This document shows, piece by piece, positions 35,304 through 44,134 of a stretch of 64,000 nucleotides of DNA. Under the pieces are notes generated by a model. That model searched no databases. It was given only the letters and a program-made list of their open reading frames with translations, and was not told where the DNA came from. The stretch comes from Tractidigestivibacter scatoligenes (GTDB taxonomy: Bacteria > Actinomycetota > Coriobacteriia > Coriobacteriales > Atopobiaceae), in assembly GCF_001494635.1 (NCBI RefSeq), contig NZ_LOJF01000010.1:1-64000 (forward strand). The letters are read 5' to 3'. Positions within the stretch are counted from its first letter, which is position 1. Each line of letters starts with the position of its first letter. Position numbers and translations under genes: made by a program.

Positions 35304-35497
35304 GGGGTTCGTGGTCGTAGTCGGACGGTTGCGCGGTTCCGGCGACACGTGGCCTGGCTCCGGCGACATGTCTTTCTCGCCTTTTCCGAGCGGCTGGGGT
35401 GACCTAACTGCTCGGATTTTTCGTTGGAGCGATTCCCGCGGTTTGGCCGTCACCCAGCCGAGATGCCGCGCGATTTCGCCGGTTAGGAATTTTCCGA

Positions 35498-35597
35498 ACG
35501 GTTAGACCAGCTTAAACGGCTAGATTTCGCGGCTTGATACTGGTGCCGCTGAAATACGACGGTTAGGGCGCCTTAAACGTTCGGAATGCGCGGCTTG
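35498..35597. repeat. Two imperfect tandem units of about 61 bp
   Basis: ACGGTTAG-n5-CTTAAACG-n9-CGCGGCTTG occurs at 35498-35536 and 35559-35597. Upstream, GGCTGGGGTGAC (35391-35402) faces GTCACCCAGCC (35448-35458) as an inverted repeat. The 401-base gap 35304-35704 holds no gene. Confidence 0.65.
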
Positions 35598-35704
35598 TTG
35601 CAGCCTCGGCTTCTCGCCAGGGGGCGCAAGGCGGTAAGATATGGCCTGCTTGAAAATGGCTGCGGCTGCTCAGACGGCTAGCGGCCCTCCCGAAAGGAAC
35701 GTAC

Positions 35705-36124
35705 ATGATTCGCGAGCTCTGCAAGGACGACGCCATCCTCTCCAAGAAGTGCCAGCGCGCCACGCCCGAGGACGCGCCCCTGGCGCAGGACCTCATTGAT
35801 ACCCTCCGCTCCGTCGAGGACGGTGCCTGCCTGGCGGCCAACCAGATTGGCGAGACCAAGGCCGTGGCGGTCTACCTCGATGACAACGGTGAGGCGCACG
35901 TGCTCTACAACCCCCGCATCATGATGGGGCTCAACGCCACGCGCACTGTCGAGGGGTGCCTCTCGCACGACGAGCCCTCCAAGGTCACCCGCTACGGTAA
36001 GGTCAAGGTTTCCTATGACGAGCTGGTTGACGGCAAGTTTGTGCCGCGTCGCCGCGATCTTACCGGCTGGGAGGCCCAGATGGTGCAGCACATGGTTGAC
36101 CACTGCAACGGCAAGCTGGTCTAG
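35705..36124 (+). CDS. Peptide deformylase-like protein lacking the catalytic Glu
   Basis: 139 residues. The three deformylase motifs are present: GACLAANQIG (motif I), EGCLSHDE with metal ligand Cys85 (motif II) and QHMVDHCNGKL (motif III). In motif III the HExxH Glu is Met130, while both metal-binding His (129, 133) remain. Metal binding is likely but normal deformylase chemistry is doubtful. A separate true def gene probably exists elsewhere. Ribosome site GAAAGGAACGT. The DUF1858 gene follows after nine bases. Confidence 0.85.
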   Translation: MIRELCKDDAILSKKCQRATPEDAPLAQDLIDTLRSVEDGACLAANQIGETKAVAVYLDDNGEAHVLYNPRIMMGLNATRTVEGCLSHDEPSKVTRYGKVKVSYDELVDGKFVPRRRDLTGWEAQMVQHMVDHCNGKLV

Positions 36125-36133
36125 GAGGCAATC

Positions 36134-36514
36134 GTGGCGGACGAGAAGAAGGTCATCGACCTCGAACTGCCTGCGGGTAAGCTCTTTGCGCAGTACCCGG
36201 ACCTCTCTGGCCTTCTCGCTGAGATGGGCATCGAGAATGTTGATGCCGAGAAGACCTTCCCCGAGGTGGCCGCGGACCTGGGCGTCGAGACAAGCGTGAT
36301 TGCGTTTGCGCTTGAGGCCTCGGGCTACAGCGTGCAGGGCCTCAAGGCCGCAGATGACGGCTACAAGAGCCCGCTTGATGACGTGATGAACGTGCTCTTC
36401 GACAATTCCTTCCATGGCGAGCCGCTGCCGGATACGTCATCATCTGGGCCCATGCTGGCCCACATGGAGATGGCCATTCGCCGCGCGCAGGACGAGGGCA
36501 AGCTGCCCAAATGA
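36134..36514 (+). CDS. DUF1858-domain protein
   Basis: 126 residues from a GTG start after TAGGAGGCAAT. The N-terminal half (about 8-70) resembles DUF1858 (LFAQYPDLSGLLAEMGIENVD...TFPEVAADLGVE), a small helical domain also fused to hybrid-cluster and DUF438 proteins. The C-terminal half is unassigned, acidic. Very likely co-transcribed with the deformylase-like gene. Its TGA stop lies inside a repeated palindrome (36511-36541). Confidence 0.75.
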   Translation: MADEKKVIDLELPAGKLFAQYPDLSGLLAEMGIENVDAEKTFPEVAADLGVETSVIAFALEASGYSVQGLKAADDGYKSPLDDVMNVLFDNSFHGEPLPDTSSSGPMLAHMEMAIRRAQDEGKLPK

Positions 36515-36541
36515 GACAGAGGGACAGTCCCTTTGTCTCAT
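36511..36541. repeat. TGAGACAAAGGGA palindrome, copy 2
   Basis: ATGAGACAGAGGGA-CAG-TCCCTTTGTCTCAT, one mismatch. It supplies the stop codon of the DUF1858 gene and probably terminates it. Confidence 0.9.
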
Positions 36542-36573
36542 TGCGGCGCAGGAGCTGCGATTTTCTGCAGCGG

Positions 36574-36690
36574 GGCTGACGGTTTTCTCGCCTTCGGTGC
36601 AAAACGGGCGCCCGAAGGGCCCTTATCGACAGGATTTACTCAATAGCGTGCCCTCGGGCGTCAAATTGACGCCCGAGGGCTGATTTCGTC
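36574..36690. repeat. G+C hairpin family, diverged copy
   Basis: Same plan as 10810-10925: a first hairpin GCCTTCGG...CCGAAGGGC (36590-36620), a short linker, and a perfect 13-bp hairpin CCCTCGGGCGTCA-AAT-TGACGCCCGAGGG (36651-36679). It is bracketed by two copies of the TGAGACAAAGGGA palindrome. Confidence 0.7.
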
Positions 36691-36695
36691 CAAGG

Positions 36696-36725
36696 ATGAG
36701 ACAAAGGGAGTTTCCCTTTGTCTCA
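36696..36725. repeat. TGAGACAAAGGGA palindrome, copy 3
   Basis: TGAGACAAAGGGA-GTT-TCCCTTTGTCTCA, directly abutting the stop codon of the convergent YhgE-like gene. Confidence 0.9.
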
Positions 36726-39587
36726 CTACTCGTCCTTGTCGCTGCTGGTAAAGAGCGCAGCGAGACGACCCATGAACGACTGGTCCTGCTGCTCGTCGTC
36801 GGACGCCTGCTGCGACTGGTCGTCGGAGCTGCTGCTAGTGTCATCGGCGCTCTTCACGCCGTCAACCACGTAGACAAACTGCACCTCGCGCACGTTGGTG
36901 TTGCTGGGATCGACAAAGGAGTGCAGCTGGTAGCCGCGGCCAAGCTTCTCGTCGATGGTGTCCTGCAGCTCGTCCAGGACCTTCTCGTCCATGCCATCGA
37001 CGGACTCCTGCAGCTCGTCGAGGCCGTTAGAGAGGGTGTGGCTGCCGTCGGCTGCCTGGGAGGTGCCGTCAGCAAGCGTGTCCAGCCCGCTGTCAAGGGC
37101 GTGCGCGCCGGATGCGAGCGCCTTGGCACCCGCGTCGAGCTTGGTTGAGCCGCTGCTCAGCGTGTCGATGCCAGCCGCAAGCCGCTTGGCGCCGTCCTTT
37201 GCCGAGGAGGTCCCGGCAGCAAGCGTGCCCAGGCCGTCATCCAGCTGGTGCGCGCCGGAGGCCAGACTCTTGGCGCCGCTATCCAGCTTGGTGGAGCCGC
37301 TGCTCAGCGTGTCGAGACCTGCCGAGAGGCGCTTTGCACCGTCCTTTGCAGAGGCAGCACCATCTGCAAGCGTGCCAAGTCCGCTGTCGAGGCTCGAGGC
37401 GCCGGATGCGAGGGAATCGACGCCGTTCTTGAGCTCGCCGCCCGCCTGCAGCGAACCGGCAAGCGTGTCGACGCCGGCAGACACCTGGTGCGCCCCGTCG
37501 TTGAGCGTCTTCAGGCTCGTGAGGTCGATGCCCGCCAGCTGCTGCTGCGCGCCGCTCACCATCTCCTGTGAGCTCTTGACCAGCTCGTTCGACTGCGTGA
37601 GCACGGTCTGCGACTGCGCGAGCACACCCTGGATGCCCGTGCCGTCGGGTGCGCTCCCCTCAAGCGAGGAGAGCGTGCCGCTCAGCGCCTGCGCATCGGT
37701 CTGGAGCTGCGTTGCGGTGGAGCTCATACCCTGCAGCCCCTGGGCCAGCGTCTGGATGGTGGATACCGCGGTAGAGGCGTCAGTCGCGGCGCCGCCGGCG
37801 GTTCCGGCGGCAGCGGTGCTCTCGCTGGCAGCGCTCTTGGCGGAGGCCATGGCGCTCTCGACGGCGGCCTTCTGCTCCGCCGTGAGCGTGGCGTCCTGAT
37901 CAAGCGTGGCCATCGTGTCGTATGCGTTGGTTGCGTCGGTCGCCGCCTGTGAGGCCCGGCCCTGCGCTGCCGTTGCCTTGGCAGCGGCGGTACCGGCGCT
38001 GGTTCCCGCAGAGCTCAGCGCCGTCCCCATGCCCGAGGTGGCCTGCGAGAGCGCCTCGAGGTCTGCCTTCACGGCCTCTGCCTGCGAAACGGCCGTCTGG
38101 CCCTGCTGGCTCATGCTTTGCGCAGAGGCCTCAATGGCGGCAAGTTCCTGCTGTATGCCGTCGACGGACTGCTTTGCGGTGTTGAGCTGGGCGTTCATGC
38201 CCGCAAGCTGCTGCGGCAGCATGCTCGAGAGGGTGTCGTAGAGCTGCTGCGTGCCATCCGCTACCTGCGACGCACCGGACTTCAGCGCAGTGAGCGAGCC
38301 ATCCTTTGCCTCGAGCGCGGCCTTGAGCTGCGCCGCGCCACCTGCAAGCTGAGAAGACCCGGCCTTTGCGCTCTGTGCGCCGGCATCCAAGCTGTCTAGG
38401 CCGCCCGAGAGCTGCGTGGCGCCCGAGGAGAGCTGCGCCGTGCCGCTCACGGCCTGTGCTGTGCCGGCGGACAGCTGGTCCGCACCATCTGCTACCTGCG
38501 AGGATCCTGTCTTTGCGCTCTGCGCGCCCGCCTCAAGCTGCGCTGCTCCGCTGGCAAGCTGATGCCCGCCGGAAGAGAGCTGCGCCGTGCCGTTCACGGC
38601 CTCGCCGGTGCCTGCGGCTAGCTGGTCCGCTCCGCTCGCAAGCTCTCCAGAGCCGCTCTGGGCGCTTCCCGCGCCGGCGTTGATGAGGTCAAGCGCGCTT
38701 GCAAGCTCGCGCCCACCAGAGGCCAGCTGGTCTACGCCGTCCGTGAGCTTGGAGGTGGCGTCCGTGAGCTGGGAGTTGTCGGCGTCGCGCACATTGATGT
38801 CCATCGAGAGCGGCATGGCGCTTATCTGCCAGCCGGAGTAGGTGAAGTCCGTTGCCTCGCCCGTGATGTGCCAGTCGCCGTTGGTTCCGGGGAGCAGCAG
38901 GTAGGTGACGAGGGTGTTGTCGCCCACCACGGCAACGGTGCCGTCATCGGAGTCATCCAGGTGGAAGTTGTCGTTGGGGAAGGTGCCTTGCGCCTGCAGC
39001 ATGAAACTCTTGGCAAAGTCCGAGGTTGCGGTGTCGTCGTCCATGCCCGTCACCTTGAGCTCTATGTCCAGCTTGCCGCTCTTGCCCGAGAGCTCATCTG
39101 GTGAGACAACCTTGCCATCCAGGCGGTAGGTCACCTCAACATCCCAGGGCAGCTGCGTTGAGGCGTCAAGGTCGCCCTGGTAGTAGACAGGCTCGCCGGC
39201 CGTGGTGGTGAGCGTTACCGAGCCGTTGGTGTTGGTGAGCTCCTCGGAGGTCGAGAGGTTCTGGACCTTGGTGTAGGTGCCCGGGTCAGTCACGGTCTGG
39301 GCGGTTGGGGTGTCGAAGTCGTTCACCACGTAGACGCCGCTCTTCTTGCCCGTGGCATCGGTCCTTGCGTAGACGACCTCGGTCTTTGCGCTCTGGGTCT
39401 CGCCCGTCTGCGCGTTGGAGTTCGGCTCGGTGGACTGGCCATTCACCTCGTCTGCCAGCGCCTGCGTGGCGCCAAACGGCACGCACATCGTAAAGCACAT
39501 GAGTGTGCCCACAGTTCCCACGAGGGCCCTGCGCCCAAGCGAGGGGACGCTCTTCTCGGCAACGCGCTTCTTGTTCTTGGTGGTCAT
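36726..39587 (-). CDS. YhgE/Pip-like secreted heptad-repeat protein
   Basis: 953 residues. Basic start, signal peptide with cleavage near residue 46 (QALA), beta-rich N-terminal domain (to about 265), then hundreds of residues of LASGAxxLxxG-type heptads (e.g. LSAGLDTLSSGSTKLDSGAK) forming a long extracellular coiled coil, and a short acidic Ser/Asp tail. Such repeats mark YhgE/Pip-like proteins coupled to MMPL or ABC export, including LXG/ESX-type systems. The usual C-terminal multi-span membrane domain of YhgE is absent; the adjacent MMPL protein may provide it. GGAGTGA precedes the ATG. Second gene after MMPL. Confidence 0.82.
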   Translation of the reverse strand: MTTKNKKRVAEKSVPSLGRRALVGTVGTLMCFTMCVPFGATQALADEVNGQSTEPNSNAQTGETQSAKTEVVYARTDATGKKSGVYVVNDFDTPTAQTVTDPGTYTKVQNLSTSEELTNTNGSVTLTTTAGEPVYYQGDLDASTQLPWDVEVTYRLDGKVVSPDELSGKSGKLDIELKVTGMDDDTATSDFAKSFMLQAQGTFPNDNFHLDDSDDGTVAVVGDNTLVTYLLLPGTNGDWHITGEATDFTYSGWQISAMPLSMDINVRDADNSQLTDATSKLTDGVDQLASGGRELASALDLINAGAGSAQSGSGELASGADQLAAGTGEAVNGTAQLSSGGHQLASGAAQLEAGAQSAKTGSSQVADGADQLSAGTAQAVSGTAQLSSGATQLSGGLDSLDAGAQSAKAGSSQLAGGAAQLKAALEAKDGSLTALKSGASQVADGTQQLYDTLSSMLPQQLAGMNAQLNTAKQSVDGIQQELAAIEASAQSMSQQGQTAVSQAEAVKADLEALSQATSGMGTALSSAGTSAGTAAAKATAAQGRASQAATDATNAYDTMATLDQDATLTAEQKAAVESAMASAKSAASESTAAAGTAGGAATDASTAVSTIQTLAQGLQGMSSTATQLQTDAQALSGTLSSLEGSAPDGTGIQGVLAQSQTVLTQSNELVKSSQEMVSGAQQQLAGIDLTSLKTLNDGAHQVSAGVDTLAGSLQAGGELKNGVDSLASGASSLDSGLGTLADGAASAKDGAKRLSAGLDTLSSGSTKLDSGAKSLASGAHQLDDGLGTLAAGTSSAKDGAKRLAAGIDTLSSGSTKLDAGAKALASGAHALDSGLDTLADGTSQAADGSHTLSNGLDELQESVDGMDEKVLDELQDTIDEKLGRGYQLHSFVDPSNTNVREVQFVYVVDGVKSADDTSSSSDDQSQQASDDEQQDQSFMGRLAALFTSSDKDE

Positions 39588-39655
39588 TGCTGTTCACTCC
39601 AAACGTTTGGGGCGGGCGGTGCCCGTCGCGTGATCGATGCGTGTCTTGTCCGCCG

Positions 39656-41806
39656 CTAGGCCGCAGGCGTGGTTGTGGGGGAGTCCGGCAGGGAGCCTGC
39701 GCCCGAGCTGCCAGCAGCGCCCGAGCTGCCCTTACCCTCCTGGTAGAAGCCAATCTTGTAGCTGGTGTGGCGCACAAAGCCGTCAAGCAGCTGGAAGAGC
39801 AGCGGCAGCACAAAGAAGATCTCGACAACCGAGATAAACGCGCCGCGGGCAATGAGCTCGCCCACCTGCTGAATCATGGGGCTCGAGACGGCCACGGTGA
39901 TGCCGATGCAGGCCAAGATCAGGATCGAGCTTGAGGTGATGATGGGCTGGGCGGTCTTCTCAACAGACTGGAACGCGGCGTCCTTCTTGTTCATGCGCTT
40001 GCGGCGCGCCAGGTACTCCTCGGTGAAGATGATGGCGTAGTCCACGGCGGCGCCCAGCTGCACGGCGTCGATAACGAGGAAGGCCACAAAGTTGATGGTG
40101 TCGCCGGTGAAGTACGGCACGGCCTCGTTGATCCAGATGGAGACCTCGATGGCGCTCACCAGGATGATGGGGATCGAGATGCTCTTGAACATCACGAGAA
40201 GCACGGCGCCAATGGCAAGGATCGAGGCCATCTTGACGGTAGTGTTGTCCGTCGTGGTGACGGACTTGATGTCCGCGTAGCTCACCGCGTTGCCGGCAAG
40301 CTTGTAGTTGTCGCCGTAGTGCTCCTGGCAGATGTTGCGCACGGTGGTTACCAGGTCAAAGGCACCCTTTGACTCGTCGGGGATGTTCGAGGTGAGCACG
40401 ATGCGGCTCCAGCCGCTGTTGAGCAGCTGCTTTACCTGGCTCTCGTCCGCAAGCTCGTGCGGCAGGGCGGAGCCGGCAATGGTTGAGTACGAGAGCACGC
40501 TCTTGGTCGTGGGGAGAGCCTTGAGCTCGTCTACCAGGGCATTTTCCTCGGCCCAGTTGCCTTCGGGAACCATGATGGCCCAGGTCTGGGACTCGCCAAA
40601 CGCCTTGTTGATGATGTCGCCGTCAATCTTGACCTGCGAGTCCTGCGCGATGTTCGCCGCCGAGCCATACGTGAAGCTCACGGCACCAGAAGCCTTGAGG
40701 GCGGGCACGGCAAGCACAATGGCGATGATTAGCGCAGGCACCGCACCGGCGCGGCACACCTTGGCCATGCGGTTGAAGGACTTGAAGAATGGCTTGTGCG
40801 AGGTCTTCTCGACGGCATTGCGCATGTTGTACAGGATGCAGGGCATGAAGAGAGTGATCGAGAAGAACGAGCACACGATGCCCTTGGCCAGCGCGATGCC
40901 CATGTCGGCGCCAATGAGGAACTGCATGGCAGCCAGCGAGAGGAAGCCAAAAAACGTGACGGCCGCGGAGGAGAGGATGACGGGGAACGACTTGGTCATG
41001 GCCATGACCATGGCCTCAAACTGGTCGTCCGTCTTCTCGCGGTAGCGGCCAAAGTTGGTGAGCAGCACGATGGAGTAGTCCATCGAGACGGCCAGCTGCA
41101 GCACGCTTGCTACCAGCTGCGTGATGGAAGAGATGGTGCCACGGAAGATGTTGGTGCCCATGTTGAGCGCAATGGCCACGCCAATGGTGAGCAGCATCAC
41201 AACGGGGTGCAGGTAGCTCGTGGTGTTGAGAAGCACCATCACAAACACCACGATGACGGCGATGGTCATGATCTTGGCCATGTCGGTGTTGATCGTCGCC
41301 ATGTTGGCGGCGTCGGACACGGCTGAGCCGTCGATGGCCACGGTCTGGGCGTCTGGTAGCGCCTGCGCCATCGAGCGGATGGAGTCTATCTCGGCCTGGT
41401 CCACGTCGCTCGTGAAGACGCACTGATAGAGGTAGCCCTCGCCGTCGTACCACTCCTTGACGGTGTCTGCGTTTGCAACCTCGATGGGCTTGTCGAGGTC
41501 CACCTCGTCACCGAGCCAAGTGACCGAGGTGACGCCTGGCTGGTTCTTGAGCTGCTCGTCAAACGAGGCGGCGTCCACCTGCGAGATGCCCGTCACATAG
41601 ACGCGGGCGTTGGTGATGTCGTTGCCGTAGATCTCCTTCATGTCATTGAGGTCTTGCGAGGACTTTGCGCTGGTTGGCAAGTAGTCGCTCATGTTGGCGT
41701 CAATCTTCACCTGCGGAATGCACGCCACGCTCAGGCAGGTGAGAATCACAAAGAGCGTGATGACCAGCTTCCTGTGGCGGAGCACCCCACGAAAAAAGCG
41801 TTCCAT
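39656..41806 (-). CDS. MMPL/RND-family transporter
   Basis: 716 residues. Two-fold RND layout: helix 1 (about 13-30), an external loop (31-180), a cluster of five helices (about 185-330), a second loop (about 370-540) and a second cluster (about 548-690). PTSAKSSQDLNDMKEIYGND after helix 1 and GAAVDYAIIFTEEYLARRK in the second half are typical of MMPL proteins. Probably exports a lipid or other hydrophobic cargo, driven by protons. Ribosome site GAAAGGAG. Divergent from a TetR gene that likely represses it. Confidence 0.92.
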   Translation of the reverse strand: MERFFRGVLRHRKLVITLFVILTCLSVACIPQVKIDANMSDYLPTSAKSSQDLNDMKEIYGNDITNARVYVTGISQVDAASFDEQLKNQPGVTSVTWLGDEVDLDKPIEVANADTVKEWYDGEGYLYQCVFTSDVDQAEIDSIRSMAQALPDAQTVAIDGSAVSDAANMATINTDMAKIMTIAVIVVFVMVLLNTTSYLHPVVMLLTIGVAIALNMGTNIFRGTISSITQLVASVLQLAVSMDYSIVLLTNFGRYREKTDDQFEAMVMAMTKSFPVILSSAAVTFFGFLSLAAMQFLIGADMGIALAKGIVCSFFSITLFMPCILYNMRNAVEKTSHKPFFKSFNRMAKVCRAGAVPALIIAIVLAVPALKASGAVSFTYGSAANIAQDSQVKIDGDIINKAFGESQTWAIMVPEGNWAEENALVDELKALPTTKSVLSYSTIAGSALPHELADESQVKQLLNSGWSRIVLTSNIPDESKGAFDLVTTVRNICQEHYGDNYKLAGNAVSYADIKSVTTTDNTTVKMASILAIGAVLLVMFKSISIPIILVSAIEVSIWINEAVPYFTGDTINFVAFLVIDAVQLGAAVDYAIIFTEEYLARRKRMNKKDAAFQSVEKTAQPIITSSSILILACIGITVAVSSPMIQQVGELIARGAFISVVEIFFVLPLLFQLLDGFVRHTSYKIGFYQEGKGSSGAAGSSGAGSLPDSPTTTPAA

Positions 41807-41872
41807 CTGCTTGCTGCTCCTTTCGGATATAAATCACTCACCTGTACGTTGTTAAACACATGGTGATTTTCT

Positions 41873-41915
41873 ACCCGAATTCAATTATTCTGAGAAGCGC
41901 AGAAGAACTTCGGGT
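41873..41915. promoter_or_regulatory. Possible TetR operator between MMPL and TetR genes
   Basis: ACCCGAA (41873-41879) and TTCGGGT (41909-41915) form an inverted repeat over the divergent promoter region. TAACAA-type sites occur on both sides (41849-41854 reversed; 41951-41956). Which one binds the regulator cannot be told. Confidence 0.35.
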
Positions 41916-41985
41916 CATTGCGGGCCACATTTCGTTCGGACTTGTACACTAACAATGTCATTTGTTGCGCTTGGAGGGAGCACAT

Positions 41986-42579
41986 ATGGCAGAGAAGGGC
42001 ATGAACAGGAACGCGCAGCGCTCCATACGCCTGCTCAAGGAGGCGTTCATGGAGTTGCTAGCCGAGAAGCCCTATGAGAGCATCACGGTCTCCGACGTGG
42101 CCCGTAAGGCTGACCTCAACCGCGGCACGTTCTACGCCCACTTCGACAACGTGGACGACCTCATGAGGTCCGTGATGGCAGACACTGCAGACACCATCTC
42201 GGAGTTTCTCTCGCAGGCGGTGGAGAGCGGCTTTCTTGAGGACCCCCTGCCCGTGCTCACGCAGGTGGGGGCCTATCTCGACGAGAACAGGGAGCTTACG
42301 CGCAAGCTGGTTGAGTCGAGAAGCATCGAGCCCTTCGTCTTTGCGCTCGAGTCCCGCTTCCGCGAGTGGGTTCAGCAGCGCATTCCCGTAAACACGCAGC
42401 AGGAGAAGAAGGCCTGCACCATGCTCACCGACTACATTGCCGGCGGCGTGCTGCAGACCTACCGTTCCTGGCTCGTGGGGGACTACCCAGGCGTGGAAAT
42501 CGCCGAGGTCAACAAGTGCCTGAGCGAGTTCGTGCGCTCGACGGGCACGGTGCTCCCCGCGCTGCGTGAGGGGAAGTAG
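41986..42579 (+). CDS. TetR/AcrR-family transcriptional regulator
   Basis: 197 residues. N-terminal helix-turn-helix: RSIRLLKEAFMELLAEKPYESITVSDVARKADLNRGTFYAHFDNVDDL. The C-terminal part resembles TetR_C_33/DhaS-like regulators. ATG five bases after GGAGGGAG. It is divergently transcribed from the MMPL and YhgE-like genes, the usual arrangement for a local repressor of export. Ligand unknown. Confidence 0.93.
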   Translation: MAEKGMNRNAQRSIRLLKEAFMELLAEKPYESITVSDVARKADLNRGTFYAHFDNVDDLMRSVMADTADTISEFLSQAVESGFLEDPLPVLTQVGAYLDENRELTRKLVESRSIEPFVFALESRFREWVQQRIPVNTQQEKKACTMLTDYIAGGVLQTYRSWLVGDYPGVEIAEVNKCLSEFVRSTGTVLPALREGK

Positions 42580-42711
42580 CCGACAAGGACGCAGCGCGCG
42601 CTCCTTTCCGCCCCGTTCGCGAGGTCTTCTCGCTCTCTCTCCTCCCGCTCGGGAAGAAGGCCGGAGCAATGGCGCACAATAGACGCATTGGGAACTCGAG
42701 ACGGAGGCAAC

Positions 42712-44127
42712 ATGGAGACCAAGGACTTCACCCTGCACCGCGACGGAGTCGACGGGGACTTTGACGTGACGCTGTATGGCACGGCCGGGCGGCCGGTCAT
42801 CGCGTTTCCCGAGGGCGACTCCTCGTGCGCAAGCTGGGAGGAGGGCGGCATGGTCGACGCGCTGGCTGGGCTCATCGACGCCGGGCGCGTGCGGCTCTTC
42901 TGCGTGGACTCCGCCGACGGTGCCAGCTGGTATGCGGGCTATGCTCCCACTGACTACCGCATAGCAAGCCTCGGCGGGTATTTTGACCTTGTCGAGAACG
43001 AGCTTTGTCAGTTGGTGCGCGACGAGGCACCTGGAGCCGGTGCGCCCATCGTTGCCGGTGCGGGCCTGGGCGCGCTCAACGCGACCATCGCCATGTTGCG
43101 CAAGCCCAGCATCTACGGCGGGCTTCTCGCACTCTCGGGCACCTATGACGCCGCCTGGGTTGTGGGGGATGCCATGTCCGATGCCTGGCGGGCCTTCTCG
43201 CCTGTGGACCTTGTGCGCGGGCTTGGCGACAACCCGCTGCTGGTAGAGGCCCTGTCTGGGCTACAGCTGGCGTTCGTGTGCGGTACTGGTGCCGGCGAGG
43301 AGGGCGGAGAGACCCAGCGGACGCTTCAGGGAGAGCTTGAGGCTGCGGGCGTTTTCGCAACGTTTGAGTACTGGGGTGCCGACGTTGATCACAGCTGGGG
43401 TTGGTGGCAGGAGGAGGCGCGGCAGCTGCTTCCGTGCCTGCTTGAGGAGGATGGCCTGCAGCGCAGGCATGCGGCTTCTGTTGTGGGAGATGCGCGGGCA
43501 GCCGCGAAGAGTGCCAGCGCAGATCTTGCTGGCGCGGGGGAGCGGCTCGAGCAGGCAAAGGCGCGTCTCGCCCAGGCGCACGACGCGTTGGCTGCGGCCG
43601 AGGAGCGCACCAAGTTCGAGCAGCAGTCCGTTGCCGAGCACGCCAAGGAGGCCGAGCGCCTTGCCGCTGTCGCGCACGATGCGTGGGCAGAGAAGGACCG
43701 CATTGCGGCACTGCTGGAAGATGCCATCCGCAAGGGCAATGAAGCCCAGGTAGAGGCCGATAGGGCTGCTGCCGAGCTCTCCTCGGCCCAGTGGATTGCG
43801 GGTGAAGCCGAGGCGGCTGTTGCTAGTGCGAAGTCCGATCAGGCCGCTGCCGAAGATGAGGTTGCGCGTGCCGAGGAGGGCGTCGAAGCCGCGCGTGCGC
43901 GCGAGGCAGAGGCAAAGGCGCAGCTGCAGGCCGTGCTCGACGAGGCGTCGACGGCGAAGCCGGAAGTCGCACCTTCTGCGAAGGAGTCAGCCGAGAACAA
44001 GCCGGCCGCTCCCGCCAAGAAGACCACGGCGCCTGCGAAGAAGCCAGCAACGAGAAAGGCGACCACCGGCACCAAGCGCTCTTCTCGCACGCACAAGTCA
44101 TCCGGCAACCAGGGCGCTGCACGCTAG
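42712..44127 (+). CDS. Esterase-like domain fused to coiled coil and histone-H1-like basic tail
   Basis: 471 residues. Residues 1-240 look like an EstD/putative-esterase alpha/beta hydrolase (DFDVTLYGTAGRPVIAFPEGD, then VAGAGLGALNATIAML, and a late DHSWGWW with the His). The nucleophile elbow GxSxG is GAGLG, so the catalytic Ser is missing. Residues about 250-420 are an Ala/Glu-rich coiled coil. The end is Lys/Pro/Ala-rich (APAKKTTAPAKKPATRK, RSSRTHKSS), like bacterial histone-H1 proteins. METKDF after GGAGGC is the start. Probably non-enzymatic; possible nucleic-acid or polyanion binding. Confidence 0.78.
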   Translation: METKDFTLHRDGVDGDFDVTLYGTAGRPVIAFPEGDSSCASWEEGGMVDALAGLIDAGRVRLFCVDSADGASWYAGYAPTDYRIASLGGYFDLVENELCQLVRDEAPGAGAPIVAGAGLGALNATIAMLRKPSIYGGLLALSGTYDAAWVVGDAMSDAWRAFSPVDLVRGLGDNPLLVEALSGLQLAFVCGTGAGEEGGETQRTLQGELEAAGVFATFEYWGADVDHSWGWWQEEARQLLPCLLEEDGLQRRHAASVVGDARAAAKSASADLAGAGERLEQAKARLAQAHDALAAAEERTKFEQQSVAEHAKEAERLAAVAHDAWAEKDRIAALLEDAIRKGNEAQVEADRAAAELSSAQWIAGEAEAAVASAKSDQAAAEDEVARAEEGVEAARAREAEAKAQLQAVLDEASTAKPEVAPSAKESAENKPAAPAKKTTAPAKKPATRKATTGTKRSSRTHKSSGNQGAAR

Positions 44128-44134
44128 GTAGCGA

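Noticed and set aside
33933-35453. 506-codon open frame antisense to the radical-SAM gene
   Set aside because: It mirrors the biased codons of the real gene; no domain and no ribosome site.
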